Position numbers and translations under genes: made by a program. This document shows positions 23,066 to 34,016 of a stretch of 40,832 bases of DNA, in pieces. The DNA is from Rhizomucor pusillus. Taxonomy: Eukaryota > Mucoromycota > Mucoromycetes > Mucorales > Lichtheimiaceae. The DNA lies in NCBI GenBank assembly GCA_900175165.2, contig FWWN02000602.1, forward strand, positions 892 through 41,723. The letters run 5' to 3'. The notes beneath the pieces are model-generated. The model had not been told where the DNA came from and made no database searches. It saw nothing but the letters and a program-made list of their open reading frames with translations. Each line of letters opens with the position of its first letter. Position 1 is the stretch's first letter.

Positions 23066-23645
23066 GACAGAAAAGCTGATTCTTGATGAGAGAAAGGATC
23101 TGGTTACTCCAAAAGGGCGCCAGGGCCGCCTTCAATGCAAACGTTGATCGACAGTCTCTCTTCAAAGCCAGCAATATCACGAAACCCAGAGTCTATCCTT
23201 GCCAAAATGCTCTCTGGTCGCATTTTTCCAACCATTACCCATTGTACACGCTTGTTTTTGTAATTACAGCTCCTCTGTATATGCGTTGCAGGATCATCAA
23301 TCACATTAAGCTGCTTGAAAGCGTCGCAGCGAAACATATATATAACGCTATTTCATGAAGGCGGTGGCATCTCACGTTAAAGCTTTATCAGCCACAATTA
23401 TGTATATGTGAGCATGAGTACTTGACATCTCGACAGTAGCTAAGAGACACAAACGCAAAGATACAGCGACGAATTGTAACATATAGAGGTATCTGCTGCC
23501 TGGATGACCGTCGTCGTTGCCAAGCGCAGCATGTCTCAAAGGATGCAAACGCCGCCGCCAATCGGAGAAAGCTGAACGGGCGGCTTCTTTCAGAGCAGCA
23601 TTTCGTCTACTTCGTGTTTTTCAATCTCACTCTCGTTTTTGTGAA
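23066..23645. other. Divergent promoter region between RalGAP alpha and NAP1
   Basis: 580 bases lie between two start codons. On the minus strand an open stretch just before the RalGAP ATG (about 23220 down to 23104) begins MRPESILARIDSG and reads protein-like. It could be an extra first exon or chance. No other feature is recognised. Confidence 0.5.
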
Positions 23646-25306
23646 ATGGAGAACCAGAGCTGTAAGTATTGAATGTGGTCAATTCAGATCACTAGCCGGT
23701 CATGCTCCTATGATTCAAGCGATCAATGCGTTAAAACTGGCTTTTCTTGTCAGCTTCCCGGGTTGATATCAACAGCAAGAAGCAGGAGCCCTTGGTGGCT
23801 CCCACTCCCCAAAATACTCCCATCAACCCAGCACCCATCACGTCAAGCTACCGTCCTTCTATCTCGAGCATTTCCGAAGACGCTGAAGGCAGCAGCAAGA
23901 AAGGTAAAAAGTGGAGCAGAGTTCTGTGACTTTAGCGGAACAGACTGAGTAGACTATTGTTGTTATTACTTCTCACAGCTGCAGAAGGCGCAGCCCTAAG
24001 CGGCGCATTTACGAGCAATCCCGCTCTTATCAGCATGCTCCAGGGAAAGCTGGGAACTCTGGTCGGCCGCCCCTCCGGTTACATCGATTCTCTTCCTGCT
24101 AGCGTCAAACGCCGTATCAATGGATTGAAGTACTTCCAATCTAAGCACGCCGAACTCGAAGGCAAGTTCCAAGAGGAAGTTCTTGCGTTGGAGAAGAAAT
24201 ATCTGGAATTGTATAAGCCACTATACAACAAGCGTGCCGAGATCGTAAACGGTGCCTACGAGCCTTCAGACGAAGAAGTCGCACTGGGTGAAAAGGTCGA
24301 CGAAGAAGAAGGTGCTGAAAAGAAGACCGAAAACAAGACCGAAGAAAAGGAAGAAGAGGAGGAGCAGCCTACTTCCGGTATCCCCGAATTCTGGCTAACC
24401 GCTTTGAAGAACCACCCTCAAATCTCAGAAACAATCACGGAGCAAGACGAAGAAGCATTGAAGCATCTCAAAGATATCCGCATGGCTTACATGGAAAAAC
24501 CTGGATTCAAGCTCGAATTCGAGTTCTCCGAAAATGAATTCTTCACAGACAAGGTCCTCACCAAGACCTATTATTATCAAGACCATGTGTATGGCGGCGA
24601 TTTTGTCTACGATCACGCAGAAGGCTGCAAGATCAACTGGAAAGAAGGAAAGGATCTCACCGTCAAGGTCGAGACCAAGAAGCAGCGACACAAGGGTACG
24701 TTTTACCGTCTGTATGTTTTAAGTTTTTGAGGAAAACTCACACGGTCGGCGATCAGGTACTAACAAGACCCGTGTTGTCAAGCGCACCGTTCCTGCCGAT
24801 ACATTCTTCAACTTCTTCAGCCCACCATCCTTCCCCGATGACGACGAAGAGCTAGACGAAGAAGAGGCAGAAGGTTTGGATGCTAAACTCGAAGTCGACT
24901 ATGAAACTGGTAAGTCGTACACGGAATGATGCTTTTTTCTATGTGATCTTCTAACTTTTAGCAGGCGAGGAATTCAAGGATAAGATCATCCCCCATGCAG
25001 TCGACTACTTCACCGGAAAAGCATTAGAGTATGAAGAATTCGAAGAAGATGATGAATTTGAGGTATGATGTATCCCGACTTTTCGTTACTCATGCAGCAA
25101 CCAACGAGCCACGACGTTCCCAGGATGAATATTACGATGAAGATGAAGACGAAGAAGATGACGATGAGGATGATGACGACGAAGACGATGATGACGACGA
25201 TGCAGCCGTAAGTAGCACAAATTGTTACGATATATAGCCGTTATACTCATAGAACAATCAGCAACCAAATAAGGGTGAGAACGCACCAGAGTGCAAGCAA
25301 TCTTAA
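23646..25306 (+). CDS. NAP1: Nucleosome assembly protein 1 (NAP1) histone chaperone
   Basis: Binds H2A-H2B (and other basic proteins), shuttles them to the nucleus and assists nucleosome assembly. Seven exons (23646-23661, 23754-23903, 23979-24695, 24757-24909, 24965-25062, 25124-25207, 25253-25306) give 423 aa. Family marks are the dimerisation helix (LEGKFQEEVLALEKKYLELY), KPLYNKRAEIVNG, GIPEFWLTALKNH, and the earmuff/core block RTVPADTFFNFFSPP followed by VDYETGEEFKDKIIPHAVDY. A highly acidic Asp/Glu tail is encoded mostly by exon 6. The protein ends APECKQS, closely resembling the CKQQ prenylation-type end of animal NAP1L1. The first exon holds only five codons plus one base; it is supported by an ATG in good context and a GTAAGT donor. 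The gene converges on the F-box gene. Confidence 0.96.
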
Positions 25307-25486
25307 AAGGAAATCAAAAGAACCCTGTACCATTCCCTCCTTTTACCTTTTAGTCATTCAGTTGAAAAAAAGAAACTGCATACTCCAAGTTTACAATCCC
25401 CAACCAAATCCCTTTTATTTCTTCTAATGCTATGCGAGAGAGAGAAAAAAATACAACAAAAAGGCTTGATCGATCAAATATTTTCT

Positions 25487-26983
25487 TCATGTTCTAGGGA
25501 TGGTTAATGCACCGCTGTGCCATCCTCCAAATCCAACAGCAAAAACGAATTTATCCTGGAGTTCCTCGACAGTTTTTGGAACCGTCTGCTCTGCGTCGCG
25601 GGATTCTCCGTGACCCAGTGCTCCATCGCTGTATGCTCCCCAAGTCAGCAGCTCGCCGTGATTTGTCAATGCGCCGCTGTGGTAACTAGCCAATAACCTT
25701 CCATTTTAGTCTGAATTGTAAAAAGAGTAAACTCTTCTGCACTTACTCGCCGAATGTAACTTTGCAAATATCGCGTTGCAGTTCAGGGAATAAGCGGGGT
25801 TCGGTATCTTGGTCAGCATCTTGGTCACCCAGCAACGCCTTTCCGTCAGAGGTGTAGACTGCAAAATTGCGGAACTGACCAGTTATAAACCTGTACATAC
25901 GTCTAGACCTATCGTTGTCTTCAGGGTCCGTTGCACCGAATTTGCATAGCTCGACTGCGTTTTGTGCCGGTGAGGCGACAAAGTCGACAATGGGCTCTGT
26001 ACGTATTTTTATGACACGACCGGTCCTTGTGAGCGCGATTGTACATTTCTCTAGTCCAGTAACTTGCACGATCTTATCGCCTTGAGAAGTATCCAGATCA
26101 AGATCCGCCAAGGTGAGCGCAGGCATATGGACCTCCATAGGATCTTGTGGTGCTTCTGGCCGTTCTCTTATATTTGCTGGCTGTGGGATTATAAACAGCT
26201 CGCCCCTGCAAGTCAAAACTGAAGAGTATCCCCAGTTTGCAGTGACTTGAATGACGGTGCCCTCAGTTGGAATGTTCACTTGCTGCGGTGCCCACAAGTT
26301 ATTCCAATGCCACACGCTGCCGTCCTGAGCCAAGCTGATTGCGTGCGATCGACCGCAGGATACAGATCGAATACGGATATGTTCTGGTAGTTCCACCCGC
26401 GTAGGCGATGCTATCAGGCGAGTCCCCAAAGATGCGGAGTAGGCAACGTCTTCTTGCATCTAAAAAGCGATTTCGATAGTTCAGCATCACTTTGCTGTTC
26501 ACTTATCAGCAGTGTGCATGTTACCGTTCCCCACATCCACACTCTGCCGTGACGATCGAGAGCATGGAACGACCATCCACCCGCCATGATATCGACGATG
26601 CCTTTTCCGCGCAGAGCCGTTACTTCTTTGGGCTTATTCACCGAATACATCGGGAATGCTATGCGCGCTCGGTGTCCTCGCAGGAAAGGTTGCATAGTTT
26701 GTTGCTCCTCAGAGTGACCGAGTCTTCTGTCGTTGTTCGTTCCCCACGTATAAACTGCCGAGTCGCTCAACTGCGCATACAGCGTCTTCCAGCCCGAGTG
26801 CCGGAAACTGGCATCGTGAGGAAGGTTATAGTCTTGGAACACGCGGTGTTTCCATAGCAATTCATCGTCAGCCAGCGTCTTGAACAATCGGCATGTACTT
26901 GATAATCTCGCGAGAGTTGCTGCATCCAGGTGGAGCAGAATGTTGTCTATCAAAATGTCGGGTGGTAGTTCAAGTAACTTCAT
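25487..26983 (-). CDS. F-box protein with RCC1-like repeats (SAF1-like)
   Basis: Likely substrate receptor of an SCF ubiquitin ligase: the F-box binds Skp1 and an RCC1-type beta-propeller binds targets. Three exons (26983-26525, 26459-25747, 25697-25487) give 460 aa. The F-box is at the very N terminus (LLELPPDILIDNILLHLD, then LWKHRVFQDYNL). Propeller blades show VYTWGTNNDRRLGH, GWSFHALDRHGRVWMWGT, CGRSHAISLAQDGSVWHW, YHSGALTNHGELLTWGAYSD and a final GGWHSGAL. The overall design matches yeast Saf1. The start is the first ATG after an in-frame stop; the longer opening begins at GTG. Two short uORFs precede it. The exon 3 acceptor (tggaag) is purine-rich but keeps frame and repeat spacing. Confidence 0.92.
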
Positions 26984-27099
26984 CGCTTCGCAGTTGTTCT
27001 TGGCGGCATGAAATAAAAATCGGCCCCAGGGTCCCTTTTTCAAGGGGCGCGTGTATCTTGTGAAACGGTCCACTCAGCGCAGCGTCGAAGATCGATCAT
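26980..27099 (-). promoter_or_regulatory. Two upstream ORFs in the F-box/RCC1 leader
   Basis: Between the TATA box and the start codon are two ATG-initiated minis on the minus strand: 27099-27040 (19 codons plus stop) and 27009-26980 (9 codons plus stop). The stop of the second overlaps the main start as ATGA, an arrangement that could allow termination-reinitiation. No function is proven. Confidence 0.55.
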
Positions 27100-27130
27100 G
27101 CTATGTAGAAGAGATTCACTTACCTGCTCA

Positions 27131-27138
27131 CTTTTATA
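27131..27138 (-). promoter_or_regulatory. TATA box of the F-box/RCC1 gene
   Basis: TATAAAAG on the minus strand, about 150 bases before the start codon, leaving a leader long enough to contain both uORFs. Confidence 0.55.
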
Positions 27139-27524
27139 GAGATTAAAATGAAGGTGCGTGAAGATCGTTTGCTATGTGCCTATATTCTGATATATCTACT
27201 ACCAATTTTTATCGAGAAAATAAAATTGTGTGGTACAGTATTCTGATTCTATATCATGGTAATTGATAGAGCGAGCTTGAGGGAGAGATGATAGGAAGGA
27301 CAGTGACTTGATTCACTACCCATTCCAGATGCAAGAGCATAGGCGTTTGGTCTACGGGCTCCGTAAAATAAGCCATTTATCACAAGCTAGCACCGAGTCT
27401 CTCGGAAGACCGTAGGTCAGCGTATGACCACAATGCAGAAAGGAAGAATTGTTTTTCCACACGCACTATTTTAGAGCATGTGAAGTACTCGGTTGTTGCT
27501 GCTTTCTTTCACACAAAGACGACC
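27139..27524. other. Divergent promoter spacer
   Basis: 386 bases separate the F-box gene and the hydrolase gene, transcribed apart. AT-rich; no gene or repeat is seen. Confidence 0.6.
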
Positions 27525-28707
27525 ATGGCGTACCACATAGCCTTTCTAGCCCGGTGGTCTCTTATCGGGTTGGTGCTAGCAATTTTGCTCAAAGCCGAGT
27601 CGCATAGCAAAAAACCACTGTCGTCTCTTTACGTGGCACCTTCAGACATATACACACCCGACTTTTATCCCAATGGCACTGACCTAAAGTTGCCAATGGG
27701 AACGATGCGCTACTGGCTGTTTGGTAATCCCGAGGGAAGACGCGTCATTCTCATTCATGGCATTGCAACGGGCGCTGCAACGTACGATAAATTAGGCCGA
27801 AGTCTGGTAAAGTCGCACACGCAGACAGGAGGTGCAAAATCCTTACGAGCAGCTTAGGCTGAGAGCGGTCATCAAGTGCTTGTTTATGACCTTTTTGGAA
27901 GAGGCTACAGCGATGCGCCCGCTGGATTGTATGATGAAAGTCTGTATACCACACAGATTGCATTGTTACTCCAGAAAGTTGGTTGGGACAAGACGGATGT
28001 AGTTGGCGTCTCACTCGGAGGTTTGTGAAGAGGCGCATAGGAAGGTGCTATCCGAGAAGAGAGGAGGCTAAGTACAGTAAAATGATTATGTATTAGGTGG
28101 TATCGCGGCATCCTTTGCAGCTTATTATCCTGAAATAGTGGATAGACTTGTCCTCATTGCACCAGCTGGGTTGATGCAAGAGAAGGATATCCCCTTGACC
28201 GGAAAACTTGTAAAGTTGCCGTTGCTGAGTAAGATCGCATTACACCCGTGGTTGCGACCTGTTGCTCTCAGAGGAATTACTCAGTTCTTTAAATCGTCTC
28301 GCAAGGGCGATCAAACAACTGCGGATGCAGTCAAAGTGCAAAAAATCGCTTTTCATCAATTCGCTCATCATCCTGGATTCTTGCGCGCCTTCTTTGGAAC
28401 ATTAACAGACTATCCTCTTCATGATTTGCATGAACGATACAAGGCCGTCGGCCAAAACAAAGATCTACCTGTTCTTGTCTTGTGGGGCGATGCTGACAAG
28501 GTAAACAACCTCCCTCTTGTTATGATTATATTCCCGTGTTTTTACTTACGATGGCTCGATGTATAGACCGTTCCATTTGAATATCATAAGGTTTTGAAAG
28601 AATATGTCCCTCAGGCCAAAGTGAGCCGCTACGAGGGAGGTGGACACGATATAATACTTACAGACGCAGAACGAGTTGATAAAGAAGTTGCAGACTTTTT
28701 AGCATGA
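27525..28707 (+). CDS. Alpha/beta hydrolase with N-terminal membrane anchor or signal
   Basis: A serine hydrolase of the alpha/beta fold, substrate unknown. Four exons (27525-27806, 27858-28020, 28097-28500, 28567-28707) give 329 aa. Residues about 8-24 are hydrophobic (WSLIGLVLAILL), acting as signal or anchor. The oxyanion strand is VILIHGIATGAATYDKLG. The nucleophile elbow is GVSLGGG, split by intron 2. The acid lies in VLWGDADK and the catalytic His in YEGGGHDI near the C terminus, so the triad is complete. A cap region of about 90 residues sits between strand 6 and the acid. The start is the first ATG in frame; the opening before it begins with GTG. Lipase, epoxide hydrolase or other esterase activity cannot be told apart. 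Confidence 0.9.
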
Positions 28708-28943
28708 ACTGTGTAAATGAAAATGGATATACTATATCTTCCGCCAACTTTTCGTTCTCTCCTATGACTACTATATCTTATTGTTCTACCTATACATACC
28801 TGTGATATAATCATGCCTCGAAAAAATAAGCTGGAATATAGTATGGTACATAGCAGTACAGCAGTAAACATGATCCAGTCACTTTATTGACAATGATATT
28901 CGATGATATTCATTGATGACAGTACAGTGTACATTGGTCCCCT

Positions 28944-29801
28944 CTAGTTAGGAAGAACGTTCTCTTCAAAGTTGTTACCGCCGACGACGTTGCCAGGTAC
29001 GTAGTAACTGCAAGTATACAAGGGACCGTTGCTGCACTTTGTGACTCCACAGCCAAGCTGCGAAGTGCTCTTCCAGACAACTTGGGTAAAGTGGCCAGTG
29101 CCAGAGGAGTAACCAGGGTTGGAGTAGTCATAATCCTTGTTCTCGTCGTACCAGGCGGTGACGGCATCAGTCCAGCTGCTGTAGCCCATGGCCAAGTTCT
29201 CACCGTAGGGACCCTATATTGATGCGGTAAGCACGTTACTGTACTGTATGAATCCTATGCCTTAAAGTGAAGCTTTTACCTGGCTGTGCTCGAAGACGCA
29301 TCCGTCAGACCACTTCTGAGCATACTCGGCCAAGGTAGAGTTCCATTCGAGAGCTGGAGCCGAGTGCTTGGCGCGGAAGTCATTGTGGAGCTTCAGAACT
29401 TCATCGCTATCAGAGGACGAGGAGGAAGAAGATGATCCAGAAGCGGACGCAATAGGAGATGCCTTGGCATCAGAATTAGAGGATGCAGCAGCGGTACCTT
29501 TGGGCTTGCTGGTAGTATTGCTAGAGAAAGCAGATCCGGTAGGAAGATCCTGGATAGCATTTTGAGTGGTTGTAGGGACAGCTTCGCTGTGGCGGTGACC
29601 ATGTGCGCTTCCAGTAGGATGATGGGCATGCGAACCAGCGCCGCCATAGTGATGACCATTGCCAGGGAACATTGTATCGTTGAAACCACGGTGGTGGCCG
29701 TTGCCAGGGAAGACATCAGAAGGTTCGGAAGAGACAGGTGCAGCGGATGCAACGGAAGCAATTGCCAGGATCGCAACGGAAATAAAGGAAGCGGATACCA
29801 T
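28944..29801 (-). CDS. Secreted CAP/PR-1 family protein (Pry-like)
   Basis: A secreted cysteine-rich CAP-domain protein; fungal members (Pry proteins) bind sterols and lipids outside the cell. Two exons (29801-29280, 29213-28944) give 263 aa. A signal peptide (1-20, MVSASFISVAILAIASVASA) is followed by a His/Gly-rich segment with FPGNGHH twice, then a Ser/Ala-rich linker with an eight-residue Ser run. The CAP domain is at about 133-263: HNDFRAKHSAPALEWN, WSDGCVFEHSQ, GPYGENLAMGYSSW, HFTQVVWKSTSQLGCG and CSYYVPGNVVGGN. Its active-cavity His and Glu residues are present. A TATA box and an AG repeat lie upstream. The N-terminal repeats are unusual and could bind metal or the cell wall. Confidence 0.95.
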
Positions 29802-29842
29802 GATGCAAGGATTGGGACGGGTGTGGGCAATGAAGATGAAAA

Positions 29843-29858
29843 AGAGAGAGAGAGAGAG
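29843..29858. repeat. (AG)8 microsatellite in the CAP gene leader
   Basis: Perfect dinucleotide run about 42 bases upstream of the CAP start codon, therefore probably within its 5' UTR (read as CT on the coding strand). Confidence 0.85.
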
Positions 29859-29896
29859 CAAAGGTTAATGCCTTCCAGCGTGCTTAAGTCGCTGTC

Positions 29897-29904
29897 CTTT
29901 TATA
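29897..29904 (-). promoter_or_regulatory. TATA box of the CAP/PR-1 gene
   Basis: TATAAAAG on the minus strand, about 95 bases before the start codon; a strong match in typical position. Confidence 0.65.
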
Positions 29905-31439
29905 CAGTAATGAATCTGAGACATTCATTAAGAGTAGGAGTTACACATGTCTCAAAGATCAAGGACGAACGGTCTCGCCAACGAAGAGGATCAGCAATAT
30001 AACAAGCTTAAATTACACGATGGTGCATTGACAAGAGTTGGTCGGATATGCATTGAAGCAATTGATCGGTGTAATTCGTCAAACATTACACAAATGTAAA
30101 AATTTTGACACTCTGGTTACGAGATCGGCGTGGCAGAACGGCTGCTGATGGCTACACAAGCTATTTGCGTTTATTGAATTTTTATAACCGTGACAAGTTT
30201 TAGGCTAGTTTCATTTCATTACTCGCGTCTGTGTTCCAGTCACAGGCCCCAGAATCTCATAAGTTTACACACGTCCCAGTAAGCTACGTCGTCAACCAGT
30301 TTAAGCAAACGGAAATATGAACGTGCTTGTTCGCTAGCATAAAGCATTCCGTGTCGTTAATAGTGTGTGTGTGTGTGTGTGAGTTATGCACGCTAGTAGT
30401 GGTTGCGGACGTGTTTAAAGAAGACTTAAAGACCTGCCGGAAATGATGGCTGAGAGCCGTTCTTCGAGTTCAGTCATGTGCATGTCTCCAAGTGCTAGGT
30501 TGAGTGGTTTCAGTATTACTTCTAGATTGTCCTTAGAATGGATATAGCATTTCTTTTCCACGTTCCCTTGGATTCTGTTAAATGAAAGCCTTTGTCAAGG
30601 CTTTCCGTTCGTTGTCCACGTCCCTCTCAAATATGTGTAACGATCCATGAGTCCATGTTCTTTCGCGATTGCGAGCAGCTGCTTATATGTTGCAGTCTTT
30701 CCTATAACCTTTTCAATATGTTGCATTTCTTTAGTATTATGCTTGGAACTGGAAAGCGCTTTATCATGACGACTTATTTCCCCGATATCTCAGCTTCAAT
30801 CATGCCATCGTAAGAAGTGCAAGAAACGCTGTTCTTCGCTACAGAGTACGTGATTGGCTGCGGTGTTGTTCCTGACTTTTTAAAATCATTAAATCGCTGA
30901 TGGTTTTAATGGATCAAAATTTATATGGAGTTACAAACAAAATGGCGCACCTTGCATGGATTCTTGGCGTTGGATCTTGCACCATCCGGAAAGTCTGATA
31001 CAACATCAAGTCAGCAGGATTGTTGGCTTTTGCCGCCATCAGTTCAATGTCGACGTAAGGCAGCGCTCAATGCCATGGAAGCTCCATAAATGCATCTGTA
31101 TAGCATGAATTGTCGCGATAGGGTTCCAGTCCATGTATTCCAGAATTCTCTTTTGTGCTTTGGCAAGATTTCCCTGATTAACCACCAAATAGAACTTCTG
31201 TTGCTTCTCGTTTCAAAGATGATGGCCAATTGAAATCACACGCAAAACTTGCAGAACTCGACATCACCGCCGTAGCCAATGCAGCTCTTTCCTTGGACAT
31301 CCACAATACACTTTTTCCCAAAAGCAATGTCGCATTTTGTGAAATTTTATAATACATTTATACACCAAAACGACAAATTGCAGCGACATTAATTTTTGGA
31401 AAAAGTGTACTCTGCATCCGTTGCGGAATGCAGCCTCAT
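29905..31439. other. Gene-poor stretch, probably including the decayed 3' part of the RecQ-like relic
   Basis: About 1.5 kb without an intact gene. Minus-strand frames between about 31040 and 31440 carry short protein-like stretches (ILEYMDWNPIATIHAIQMHL among them) broken by stops, which may be the eroded C-terminal part of the helicase relic. A GT repeat lies within. Confidence 0.5.
30363..30381 (+). repeat. (GT)n microsatellite
   Basis: Nine consecutive GT units in gene-free DNA. Confidence 0.85.
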
Positions 31440-31850
31440 CCAGTAACAAACTTTGCAAAGCCTTTCGGAACCTTTTACAAGTTACTGCATAGCTTGTAGT
31501 CCATCCTGGCATACTCATGCAGCTGCGCCATGTTGGTCACCAAAATACATGCCGCTGGGTTCTCATGCCTCCCTGACCTGCCGTTTCTTGGATATATTCA
31601 GCGCGTTGCTCGAGTACATCTTGTGGATCGCTATTCGCACGTGCTGATAGTCGACCCCAAGTCCAAACGCTGACGTTGCCACGGCTACCTTGGCCGTTCC
31701 CTTCCTGCAGCTGTACCGGTCACGACAATCCAATGCAACTTTGTGTCGACATGGTTCTTTAAAGCTTTGAGCTTGCTTTCACCTTCAACGTACTGCTTCG
31801 GATGCTCAAATGTACTCCTCGGGAATTCGGTGGATGTGTCCATTTTAGGC
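31440..31850 (-). pseudogene. Decayed RecQ-family DNA helicase fragment
   Basis: Minus-strand frames, read in order, give FEHPKQYVEGESKLKALKNH, then after a frame change KGTAKVAVATSAFGLGVDY and QHVRIAIH (31703 down to about 31624). A further frame change gives AEYIQETAGQGG, and another gives NPAACILVTNMAQLHEYARM. These correspond in order to RecQ helicase motifs IV-VI (the usual consensus being ATSAFGxGxD and QExGRAGRD). The QETGRAGR arginine-finger region is damaged. At least three frameshifts plus stops show it is not expressed as an enzyme. It is probably a dead copy of a mobile-element- or subtelomere-associated RecQ gene; the N-terminal DEAH half is not recognisable. Confidence 0.75.
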
Positions 31851-32249
31851 CGGTCATTGAGTTATGCTGTACAAGTTACCATGCAGTAAAGCCTGGCAGC
31901 ATTTCTCCAGTCGTTTCGGAGGGTGCTCTTTATGTCAATCGCTGGATTCGGCAGATTCTTGCAGAGTTTGTATGTCGCGTCTGCACAGTAAACAAAACCG
32001 AGGCAAGCTTTCACCCTCTTTGGATAACACTGCGCGTTGTCTAGCCGATGTTCAGATCAAAGTCAATAAATTGATTGAAACTGGTTGTCAAAGTCTGCGT
32101 CAGCACGTTCAACGTATTCTCCTTGCGGAAACGGTGTTTTTTTGAAGTGACCCAAAAATGTCAATCATGGTGACCCGATTTGGTTACCAGCGATGTTATT
32201 TTAACCGTTTCTTTTTAAAGAGAGTGTAACGGAGAAGCAGACTCCGGGA
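31851..32249. other. Spacer upstream of the palmitoyltransferase gene
   Basis: About 400 bases; its left part may continue the helicase relic but no motif is clear. The right part is presumably the DHHC gene promoter. Confidence 0.45.
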
Positions 32250-33752
32250 ATGAGGAATTGCCCTTCATTGAAACAAGTCGAAACTACAGTCGTACGAATT
32301 CTCGACGCTACACCGGTTGCGCTACTCATAGCCATATTTATATGGGCATATTGGGCATTCAACATTCGGCTGAGCGTGCGATTGGTTCAGGACGGCCATT
32401 TTGCTCAAGGTAACGCTCTTGGCTCCAGGTCAACAGCCGTTGCCAAGACCTTGACAAGCTAACGGCTTGCCTAGGTATCCTATACATCATTTACTTTCAT
32501 CCGCTATTTTTCCTATGTATTTGGAGCTACTACAAAGTGATATGCACATCTCCTGGCCGGACAAAAGACGTAAGTAACTGTTTTCCATTGCAATGCACTG
32601 TTACAATACTGACAATACTGCAGATACTTAAGAATGCCGAAAACGATGAAAGCGAAGATATCGGATTACTGAATGAGCAACAAAGGGATCCAGAAGAAGG
32701 CAGACCTAGCGTTGCTATCCTTAATGTAGAAAACGCCAACGAGTCCCAAGTCAGTTTACACAGGACACTGTCTGGTGACAACAGCAGCTCAAGGAGCGCA
32801 TATCCGTTGATCACCGTCAAACGATGCGGTGCACGGCGATACTGTCAAAAGTGTCAACTGGATAAATTTGATAGAACGCATCACTGTCGGTCATGCAAGA
32901 GGTATGTTATTATCCATATCCAGAAAATGTACGAAATCGATATTGACATGAAGGAACACAACGTAGCTGCATATTGAAAATGGATCAGTAAGTTGGCAGG
33001 ACGACAACACTTGCATCTGTAATCGTTTACAAAATTATATTCTCTAGTCACTGTCCGTGGGTCAATAACTGTGTCGGATTCTACAACTATAAATTCTTCT
33101 ATTTATTCATCCTCTACGCCTCCCTAGTCTGCGTCTATGTGTTTGCCGCAACTCTTCCACCTACCCTAGACGTTCTTAACGGCCCAATGGTGAGATTTCA
33201 CGAGCTTTGATAGAAGATTAGATTATTGCTGACACCAGTCACTGCTAAATTTAGAGTATATTCGGGCTTGATTTCAATTGGCCTGTTCTAGTTTTTGTAT
33301 CGGGTATATTTGGACTCTTCTTGATCCCGTTTACAGGATTCCACACACGACAACTCCTGAAAAATCGAACGACGATCGAGTTTTACGAAAAAGCTAATTT
33401 CCGGCTCGGTCGCGTGTCAAATGGACGTATCGATATTATGCGAAGTCGATATTTTAATCCATGGGATATTGGTGCAAAGTAGGTTCTAACGGATACGGTT
33501 AATATATGCCTCCAATGCTTAACCGCTCGTCTTCTTGTGAATGTCAGACGTAACTTTATCCAGGTCATGGGAGCAAATCCATGGAAATGGTTTATTCCTG
33601 TCGGTCGGCCGTAAGTCTTCTAAGTTACCCTTGTCAATGCTTGCAAGCTAAACAGATACGTTAGTGCCGGAACTGGCTGTCAGTTTCCTATCAATGAATA
33701 CGCGTATAATACCCTGGCTACTGGTCCCGATGATCAGGCCGAAGAGCTGTAA
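32250..33752 (+). CDS. DHHC-type protein S-palmitoyltransferase
   Basis: Transfers palmitate to protein cysteines at internal membranes. Eight exons (32250-32409, 32475-32569, 32624-32901, 32967-32987, 33048-33189, 33255-33478, 33548-33610, 33656-33752) give 359 aa. Four membrane spans are seen: [56 protein letters not shown] and [16 protein letters not shown]. The cytosolic Cys-rich domain reads [20 protein letters not shown], then [19 protein letters not shown]. Exon 4 is a 21-base micro-exon carrying CILKMD, and its 3' boundary falls inside the first His of the DHHC tetrad. The TTxE motif (NRTTIEFYE) and an Asn-Pro-Trp-rich C-terminal stretch are present. It resembles the Pfa3/Pfa4 group; the exact orthologue is uncertain. 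Confidence 0.93.
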
Positions 33753-34016
33753 CAGAATTTTGTAGACAGTACTCGTGTACATACATATCAATTTTTTTTT
33801 TTTTGCAATACATTCAACGTACAGATAACATGATTGCTTCCAGTCCGGATAAGATGTAGAATGCTACATTTCAGGGTTCCTGACAGAAATAACCGAAAAG
33901 GGTTCGAGCAGCCAAGATTTTGCAAGCCAAGCAGATGATCTGGTGCTGCTGCTTTAATTTCAAGCGTCGCCAAGCGCCCTCTCTGTTTGCTTACCTCTTC
34001 CCACAGAAAACTAACA

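Noticed and set aside
22806..23147. Glycine-rich plus-strand frame (113 codons)
   Set aside because: It is the antisense of the RalGAP polyproline exon; poly-Gly is simply the reverse of poly-Pro codons.
25031..25237. Separate acidic 68-codon protein (poly Asp/Glu)
   Set aside because: It is the read-through of NAP1 exons 5 and 6 with their intron; spliced reading restores the NAP1 acidic tail.
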